A stretch of 39,650 nt of DNA from Candidatus Binatia bacterium (GTDB lineage: Bacteria > Desulfobacterota > Binatia > UBA12015), in the NCBI GenBank assembly GCA_029243485.1, contig JAQWRY010000023.1, positions 1-39,650 on the forward strand, written 5' to 3'. Shown here in pieces: positions 34,763-39,650 of this stretch; the stretch's first letter is position 1; each line of letters opens with the position of its first letter. The notes beneath the pieces are model-generated. The model did no database searches. It saw nothing but the letters and a program-made list of their open reading frames with translations, and was not told the origin of the DNA. Both the position numbers and the translations under genes were made by a program.

Positions 34763-35072
34763 AGTTCCGGTCGCTCAGCACCTCGGTGATCGTCCGGCGA
34801 GCCATCGCGGCCATCGACGGGTTCGTGTCGCGGTAGTACGGCAGCACGAGAAGCGCGATCGACAACGCCCAACCCTGGCCCCGCAGCCAACTTGCGTCGT
34901 CAGGATCAAGGGCGGCCCGAAAGGCACTACGACTCTCTCCGGTGAACAGCGTCCTGGCCGGCGCTGCGTCGCAGGCTGGGTCACCGACACCCACCCCGCC
35001 GAAGTCGATGACGGCGCGCAGGCGACCAGCAAGACATTGCTTGGAAGAAGGTCGCCGTGGAACCAGGCAGGA
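34763..35072 (-). pseudogene. Aminoglycoside phosphotransferase (APH)-family kinase fragment, frameshifted
   Basis: Minus strand: PPAWFHGDLLPSNVLLVA (catalytic loop H-G-D-L-L-P-x-N), then a one-frame shift near 35028, then RLRAVIDFGGVGVGDPACDA (metal-binding I-D-F-G) and RGQGWALSIALLVLPYYRDT. These are the C-lobe hallmarks of APH-family small-molecule kinases. The N-lobe is lost: homology ends within a few bases of the 96-bp repeat at 35073. With the frameshift the gene is dead. Its natural substrate cannot be inferred and it should not be counted as a resistance gene. Confidence 0.7.
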
Positions 35073-35168
35073 GGCCGCCTGGACCCCAAAACTGGACCTC
35101 GCTCCAGACTTCGCGGTGGCGGCGACCCGGCGACCTGGGCAAATAGGCCGTTCGTGCTTCCTATCGTC
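35073..35168. repeat. 96-bp dispersed repeat, copy 2 (copy 1 at 8150-8245)
   Basis: Nearly identical to 8150-8245. Here it separates two minus-strand gene fragments: a small membrane protein cut at its 3' end (35169) and an APH-like kinase cut at its 5' side (35072). It therefore marks the junction of an insertion or deletion. Confidence 0.85.
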
Positions 35169-35416
35169 ACCCGGAGTCAAGATGTCGAATAGCAGCCGTA
35201 GGTTGTATTTGCGGAGAAACGCGAGCCACAGGAGCGGGGCGAAGAGCAGAAGCCCGATGATACCTCCCGGCTGCCGCCAGCCCGAACGCAGATCATACTT
35301 TAACAATGCAAACGGAGGCCGCTCGCCCAGCGAGAACATCTTCGCGCCCAGCCCGCGATAATCGCGAACGGCAGGACCACGGCGAATGCTGGAATACCCA
35401 CCGGCTCAGGGTTCAT
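35169..35416 (-). pseudogene. Small membrane protein remnant, frameshifted and 3'-truncated
   Basis: ATG 35416 lies 10 nt after the stop of the FkbM-type gene. It reads MNPEPVGIPAFAVVLPFAII (first membrane helix); after a one-base shift near 35350 the frame continues GLGAKMFSLGERPPFALLKY and GGIIGLLLFAPLLWLAFLRK (second helix), and is cut at the 96-bp repeat after LLFDILTPG. The family is unrecognised. It was probably the next gene of the FkbM operon. Confidence 0.45.
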
Positions 35417-35426
35417 CGGGGAGGCA

Positions 35427-36395
35427 CTAGTTCGCGGCTTCCGAGGCCTTTAGCTCGCGAACTGCCTTCGTCCAGGCCTCGTTCACGACGAGCGCCCCCT
35501 CGTCATCGATCACATATTGAGGCGTTAGATACACGGTAATCGGCGAGCCAGGCGGCTCTTGCGCGATGCGGGCTTGCTTTCGTGCGAGCCCCTTGCGGCC
35601 CTGGGCGGTCTGTCGCCGGTTGGCCGCTTCAGCATCTCTACGGCTGGCGAAATACCAGTTTGTCGGGTCACGATGACGATACCGCGGGATAGGCTCGTAA
35701 CCCCGCTCTCGAAACCACGAGACCGCGAAGGGGCCCTCTTCCTCGATACACACGAGCCTTGGCTTCCAGCGCTCAAGATCGAAACCCGCCAGGACTTCCT
35801 CGTAGTGCCCCTCAACGTCGATGTTCAAGAAGTCTATCGCTGAGACCTGTTGCTCCTCAAGCAGGGCATCGAGGGTTGTCGTGGGAACTTCGAGCTCGTC
35901 CACGACATTCAGCCGCTTCGCGAACTTTTCTTCAGCGGTCGACAGCCCCCACACCGGAACCTTGAAGAACTTCTTGGTCCCCCCGGTGGTGTCACTCACA
36001 AGGTAGTTCAGGAACACGCTACCTGGACGCTGCGCCTTCCAACCCTTCGCATAGTCCGGCAATCCGTCGACCCCAATCCCGGCCCAGCCCAGCTTGTCTT
36101 CGAGGTAGAACGTATTGCTGTTCTTCTTTGGGTGCGAACAGCCGACGTCCACGAAGAAGCCGCCCCGCTCGTCTTCGAAGAAATCTCGGATCACGAGCTC
36201 TTCGTTCCCGTTCGAGTAGAGCTTTTCCTCTTCCCAGAGAATATCAACGGGTGCAGCCGATTCTACGTTCTCGCCTCCGCTGGTCTCGGCTCCGACTGCT
36301 GCTGCGGCAGCGACCTGACTCGCAAAGAAGAGGGCTCGGGCGGCTCGCTTTAGCTTTGGAAATTCAGGGTTGGGCTCATGTAGACATTGTCGCAC
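35427..36395 (-). CDS. FkbM-family SAM-dependent methyltransferase
   Basis: About 322 residues if GTG 36395 is used. The FkbM domain (about 60-250) shows IRDFFEDERGGFFVDVGCSH (motif I), NTFYLEDKLGWAGIGVDGLP (motif II region), VPTTTLDALLEEQQVSAIDF (FkbM signature L..LL......ID.L.IDVEG), LNIDVEGHYEEVLAGFDLER and PRLVCIEEE. The C-terminal 70 residues are basic and then end in a short conserved-looking tail. FkbM enzymes O-methylate sugars or small molecules. The start is weak: no ATG precedes the domain, and the preceding stretch (KRAARALFFASQVAAAAAVG) resembles a signal or membrane sequence, so export is possible. The open frame continues far upstream but through unrelated sequence. Confidence 0.8.
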   Translation of the reverse strand: MRQCLHEPNPEFPKLKRAARALFFASQVAAAAAVGAETSGGENVESAAPVDILWEEEKLYSNGNEELVIRDFFEDERGGFFVDVGCSHPKKNSNTFYLEDKLGWAGIGVDGLPDYAKGWKAQRPGSVFLNYLVSDTTGGTKKFFKVPVWGLSTAEEKFAKRLNVVDELEVPTTTLDALLEEQQVSAIDFLNIDVEGHYEEVLAGFDLERWKPRLVCIEEEGPFAVSWFRERGYEPIPRYRHRDPTNWYFASRRDAEAANRRQTAQGRKGLARKQARIAQEPPGSPITVYLTPQYVIDDEGALVVNEAWTKAVRELKASEAAN

Positions 36396-36728
36396 GCGGG
36401 GTCTGCTCCACTCTGGCGATACTGAAACTGGAACTGGTCGCCTGCCGCCACGGCAATGCTGCTTCCTATCATCCCGGTAAGCCGGAGAGGAGCTTGAAGG
36501 GGTCTGATCTGGCCCGAGCGCCTCATCTAGATCTTCGACCCGCCACGCATCTGGCCATTCGCGGCCGTCTCCTTCGGTCGTGCAGTGCTGGAAGCGCACT
36601 AGGATGTCGTGATCGGGGTCGTTGTTTCGCAAAACGTAAACCAGTTTCGTGTCGCCCTTACCTTTGAGGTCCGGGGCGAAATCAAAAGAACCCGTGTCAG
36701 AGGCTCGGAGCAATCGAAATTCTACCAT
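36350..36728 (-). pseudogene. Unrecognised small protein, probably frameshifted, upstream of the FkbM gene
   Basis: From ATG 36728 the minus strand reads MVEFRLLRASDTGSFDFAPD and KLVYVLRNNDPDHDILVRFQ, a protein-like stretch. Near 36510-36540 coding character moves to another frame that reads RLTGMIGSSIAVAAGDQFQF and DPACDNVYMSPTLNFQS before TAA at 36350. Joining them needs a one-base shift (the span is 379 nt). No family is recognised; the NDPDHD and FQFQYR segments suggest a beta-rich exported domain, and the true N-terminus may lie further upstream. Its end overlaps the likely FkbM start by about 45 nt. Confidence 0.4.
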
Positions 36729-37042
36729 TCCCGGTTCGTGGGCCGGCGCTGGACCCGGGAACCAGAAAACGGCGGCCGGGTCGCGGTTAGTATGATTCCA
36801 TGGGCCAGCGCAAGCGGGTACTGGCTCCCCGTCGCGGTGCGGCTTCTGGTCGTCTCTCACATGACCGGCGCTCCCTGGTGGCAAAAGGTCGCAAGTGGCG
36901 AGACCTTCAGCCCCACCTCCACCGCCAGGGAGGCGGTCGTTTGCGTGGAACATTGTTCGTTCCGCGGGGAATTTTCGAAATCGGGAGAGTTTCCCTGCCA
37001 GGAAAGGATTTTTCTTCGGGCGGGCCCCAGACCGGGGCGCTG

Positions 37043-37080
37043 CCGAAGTCGGGCCGCCCCCGGCAGCGGCCCGACTTCGG
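37043..37080 (-). terminator. Strong GC hairpin after the Ig-like operon
   Basis: Perfect 14-bp arms CCGAAGTCGGGCCG (37043-37056) and CGGCCCGACTTCGG (37067-37080) with a 10-nt loop, 53 nt beyond the stop of the minus-strand gene 37133-38593. There is no clear U-run, so termination may be partial. Apart from this hairpin, 36729-37132 shows no gene. Confidence 0.6.
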
Positions 37081-37132
37081 AAGGTCGACTGGAAGATCCA
37101 GCCACGGCGTGGGACGTGCGCCGATTCCCGTT

Positions 37133-38593
37133 TTACTCGTAGGTCACGACGACCCGCACCCAGACCTTCACCTTCAGGTTGTCCTTTTTCAGCGTGAGGA
37201 TTTTCTCGTCGGTGCCGCCAAAGGCGGTCAGCGAGGTGCCGAAGCTGAGCTTGCCGCTGGCAAGGGGACCGGAACACGTTTCCACCTGCCCCGGGAAGGC
37301 GACCTGGCTGCAAGTGAGGGCGGGGTCATACTCACCTGCGTAGACCTGGAGCTCGAAAGTGGCAGGGGCCGGACTCCAGGTGATCTTGGCGGGCGATTGG
37401 ATCACGTCCCCCTCCGCCACCTTGTAGTACGAAGAGGGGTTCTTGCCGTTCACGCCGGCCGAGTCTCCGGAAAGACGGAGATTGAAGGCCACTTCTCCAT
37501 GGTTTTCCCAGATGAAGTCATTGTCGCCATCTTCGAGGATCTTTGCCTTGTCGATATACGCTCGGACGACCCGCTTCTTCGTAGAGAAAGACGATGGTCC
37601 CATGATTTTGAGATCCGGCGCGAAGCTACAGTTGGAGGTGACGGTAATTTCGTACTCGTACTCGGTATCAGGCTTGATCGCGCTCCCCAGCGGGAAGGGC
37701 TTGATCTCGTGCTGAGTCGCCTTTGGTCCGACGCCAAAAGCCACAATGGCTTGCCCGACTTTCCCCTTCTCCCAAATCTTGACGCCGACCTTCGCCGCCA
37801 ATAGCGTTTTGAAGCTGAAGGTGGGGACAAGGCCCTCGACTGAGATTTCGAGGTTCGCAACCGAGTTCTTCAGGCACAGAACCGGAAGATTTGGAACGAG
37901 CCCAACTGTTCCGCCGCCACCACCGGGCGTCACCACGCCCTGCGGATCACATCCCGTGATGGGCGCGAAGGTTTGACGGGATCGGTCAAAGGCGAATTGA
38001 ATCGTTCCGTCGCAATCGGTCACGAGTTTTTTGGGATGGGTGGAGACCGCACGACTGTGATTGCAAACCGCGCCCGCATTCCCGTAGGCGGGGTCCAGGC
38101 CTTCGAGTGATTCGCACTGGGCTTTTGGCGATTGCTTCCACCGAAACGAATCCAGACGCGCCCACGGTGAGAGCTTGACGACCTTGAAAGTCGATTTGAT
38201 CGTCTTCTTCTCCAACGCCGAGCTTCGAATGGTGACCGCGATGGTGTGCGAGCCCTCCGAGAGGCGTTGGAAGTTGGTGACTCCCGAGAAGCCGCTGTGA
38301 ACCGGCGCAGTGGAGTACGCTTGCTTCACGTCTTGACGCGTGGAGCAACACGGTACGTAGAAGGAGGGTTCCGAATCGATCTTCACCTCGATCAAGGGAT
38401 CGATCGTGGCATTGGAAAAAGTCGAAAAGGCCCATCCCTGAATATTCCCGATGCCGGAGGCGGGGAACGACTGGGAGGGATACTCGAGGTTGGCCTTGAT
38501 TGCTGCGGTGGCAGGCTGAGCCAAAGCCAGGATCGCGACGGCGACAAGTAGCAGGCGACGGGCGAAAGAGAGTCCTCTTGAGTGCTGTTTCAT
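37133..38593 (-). CDS. Exported protein with N-terminal Ig-like 'GWAF/PCCS' domain, long form
   Basis: 486 residues with a signal peptide (ARRLLLVAVAILALAQPATA). Residues 30-135 form a domain shared with the upstream neighbour: ASGIGNIQGWAFSTF, IDPLIEVKID, YVPCCSTRQDV and a GSHTIAVTIRS-type strand, the pattern of bacterial Ig-like domains. It is followed by a Cys-containing segment (about 150-220) and a Gly linker (VTPGGGGGTVG, about 225). A C-terminal beta-rich region (about 230-486) has DGDNDFIWENHGEVAFNLRL, which could bind Ca2+. There is no catalytic motif; it is probably secreted or surface-bound. ATG 38593 follows the previous stop after one base (TGAGATG), implying coupling. Confidence 0.75.
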   Translation of the reverse strand: MKQHSRGLSFARRLLLVAVAILALAQPATAAIKANLEYPSQSFPASGIGNIQGWAFSTFSNATIDPLIEVKIDSEPSFYVPCCSTRQDVKQAYSTAPVHSGFSGVTNFQRLSEGSHTIAVTIRSSALEKKTIKSTFKVVKLSPWARLDSFRWKQSPKAQCESLEGLDPAYGNAGAVCNHSRAVSTHPKKLVTDCDGTIQFAFDRSRQTFAPITGCDPQGVVTPGGGGGTVGLVPNLPVLCLKNSVANLEISVEGLVPTFSFKTLLAAKVGVKIWEKGKVGQAIVAFGVGPKATQHEIKPFPLGSAIKPDTEYEYEITVTSNCSFAPDLKIMGPSSFSTKKRVVRAYIDKAKILEDGDNDFIWENHGEVAFNLRLSGDSAGVNGKNPSSYYKVAEGDVIQSPAKITWSPAPATFELQVYAGEYDPALTCSQVAFPGQVETCSGPLASGKLSFGTSLTAFGGTDEKILTLKKDNLKVKVWVRVVVTYE

Positions 38594-38594
38594 C

Positions 38595-39242
38595 TCAGTT
38601 TTCTCCGATCAGGTCGCAGCCCTTGGTGACTCGAAAGCCCTGCTGAGAGGACATCCAGGTAAATTCGACGCTCCCGATGCAGTGCTCGGTTTGGTTGTTC
38701 CCAGCGGTGAAATGGACTCCGGTGCAGACGATCTGAGCGACGTCTTTTCCGCCGAAGTTCGTGTTCACGGGACTACAGTGGTCAGCCTCTGCGTCGTCCC
38801 AAGTGAATTTCTTGTTGAAGGCGAACGAGCCCAGCGCGGTGCTCACGAAGGTAGTCGCAAGAACTTTCACGTCATTCTTGTTCGTATAGACGTGGGCTTG
38901 CAGGGTATGGGCCCCGGGGAGCAGGCTGCCGAACGAAAACGCGCCTGCGAAGCCCGTGCCCATCGGCGCTTCGGGGTGAGCAGCCAGAACATCCCCTCGA
39001 TCGCTGCAGCAAGGGATATCGATGGCGAACTTGCCATCGATGTAGATCTCGATCAGCGGATCGATCGCTTCACCGGGTGTCGTCGTAAAGGCCCACCCCT
39101 GAATATTTCCGATCCCCGATGCGATTTCGTTGCTACTCGGGCTCTCAAGGTGCGCCACGATCTCGGCGTTGCCTACAGATGTTTGCGCGAGCGCCAGCAG
39201 GCAGAGCACGCTTGCAATCAGGCTTCTGCGAGTCAGTGTCAT
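38595..39242 (-). CDS. Exported protein with Ig-like 'GWAF/PCCS' domain, short form
   Basis: 215 residues from ATG 39242, which has GGGAG 8 nt upstream and begins a signal peptide (RRSLIASVLCLLALAQTSVGNA); an in-frame start at 39305 would bury it. Residues 30-130 carry ASGIGNIQGWAFTTTPGE, IDPLIEIYID, IDIPCCSDRGDV, GFAGAFSFGSLLPGAHTLQA, matching the downstream gene's first domain. The rest (130-215) has Cys pairs (DHCSPVN, IVCTGVHF, EHCIGSV, KGCDLIG) also echoed in the neighbour (ITGCDPQG), so the two share most of the short protein's architecture. It is probably a recent duplication, secreted; function unknown. Confidence 0.75.
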   Translation of the reverse strand: MTLTRRSLIASVLCLLALAQTSVGNAEIVAHLESPSSNEIASGIGNIQGWAFTTTPGEAIDPLIEIYIDGKFAIDIPCCSDRGDVLAAHPEAPMGTGFAGAFSFGSLLPGAHTLQAHVYTNKNDVKVLATTFVSTALGSFAFNKKFTWDDAEADHCSPVNTNFGGKDVAQIVCTGVHFTAGNNQTEHCIGSVEFTWMSSQQGFRVTKGCDLIGEN

Positions 39243-39305
39243 GATCGGGTCTCCCATCAGTTCGGTCGAAACGGTGGATTCCGCCTCGCACCATGGGAAC
39301 CGCAA

Positions 39306-39581
39306 GAGATGTGCCGAGATTCGAGCGCTCGGGTTCAGGCCGTTTTGCCCCGGTTCAAGCCGAGATTCAGGGGCTTGTTGCGCACTCCAGTGGGCACCTG
39401 CAGCGGACTGCCCACCTGCGTGGTCAGTCTCGCGGGAGTTCTAAGAGCCCGCCGGTGCTGCGGATAGCCGACATGTAGGTCGTGAGAAGCGTGATCGTTT
39501 CGAAGGGAAATTGTACGTCGTCAGCTGAGTCGGGATCTTTGGGGTCGATTTATAAGAGACACTTCCGGCACGTTTGCCCGC
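39306..39581. other. Upstream region of the Ig-like operon
   Basis: Nothing coding is supported. It should contain the operon promoter; I could not define -35/-10 elements or an operator. Confidence 0.35.
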
Positions 39582-39650
39582 CTACGCGGCGCGTAGATTC
39601 TGTCGCTTACGACGGGCCATTGTCTTCTTCTTGATCTGTTCTCGGCGCGT
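39582..39650 (-). CDS. Possible 3' end of a gene entering from the right edge
   Basis: Reading leftward from the edge: TRREQIKKKTMARRKRQNLR, then AA and TAG at 39582. The very basic 22-residue tail is compatible with the C-terminus of a nucleic-acid-binding protein, but too little is visible to identify it. Confidence 0.25.
   Translation of the reverse strand, partial: TRREQIKKKTMARRKRQNLRAA

Noticed and set aside
34763-35072. Antibiotic-resistance gene (APH)
   Set aside because: Only the C-lobe remains and it is frameshifted; no functional kinase.
1-39650. Anti-phage defence or CRISPR system as the novel system
   Set aside because: No nuclease, helicase, reverse transcriptase, toxin-antitoxin pair or array was recognisable anywhere in the window.

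Overview
The window is GC-rich Gram-negative DNA, with TonB-dependent transport, lipoproteins and a Tat substrate. Myxococcus-type cysteine-rich (DUF4215-like) repeats, a PPC domain and several sulfatase-fold proteins ending in an LGY motif suggest an environmental deltaproteobacterial-grade bacterium (Myxococcota, Desulfobacterota or Binatota-like). This placement is an inference from protein content only. I see no rRNA, tRNA, CRISPR array or recognisable phage.

Layout. 1-440: start of an IS3-family element running off the left edge, next to the 3' end of a TonB receptor gene. 445-7740 (minus): an iron-uptake operon reading DUF4856 lipoprotein, imelysin-like protein, HTTM/vitamin-K-carboxylase-like membrane enzyme, FecA-like TonB receptor, with a good Fur box just upstream of the first gene. 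7.9-8.3 kb: a sugar-dehydrogenase remnant and copy 1 of a 96-bp dispersed repeat. 8.4-15.0 kb: two sulfatase-fold lipoproteins, a GT2-methyltransferase fusion, a zinc-ribbon protein, and about 1 kb without a convincing gene. 15.2-23.9 kb: a Tat-exported iron-sulfur aldo/keto reductase followed by two tail-to-tail pairs of paralogues: two PQQ-type quinoprotein dehydrogenases, then two GT-C-like membrane glycosyltransferases.

24-25.6 kb: gene fragments, long inverted repeats and a small secreted Cys-rich protein. 25.8-28.9 kb (minus): a large secreted Cys-rich-repeat/PPC protein broken by two single-base shifts, one of them in a homopolymer inside the signal peptide. 29.2-31.2 kb: a secreted phosphodiesterase-TPR protein. 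31.8-35.4 kb: a degraded zone (CmcI-like hydroxylase, HisRS C-terminal fragment, alpha/beta hydrolase, phosphotransferase and membrane-protein fragments) surrounding an intact membrane-anchored sulfatase-fold protein; short dispersed repeats lie at or close to several of the breakpoints. 35.4-39.2 kb (minus): an FkbM-type methyltransferase, a frameshifted ORF, and a two-gene operon of exported paralogues sharing an Ig-like 'GIGNIQGWAF...PCCS' domain.

Functionally, the clearest unit is the Fur-boxed iron operon, where a gamma-carboxylase-like enzyme sits between an imelysin and a TonB receptor. The 12-24 kb block looks like an envelope glycan or sugar-oxidation locus (sugar transfer, methylation, phosphate/sulfate ester chemistry, periplasmic sugar or alcohol oxidation), but no substrate can be read from sequence.
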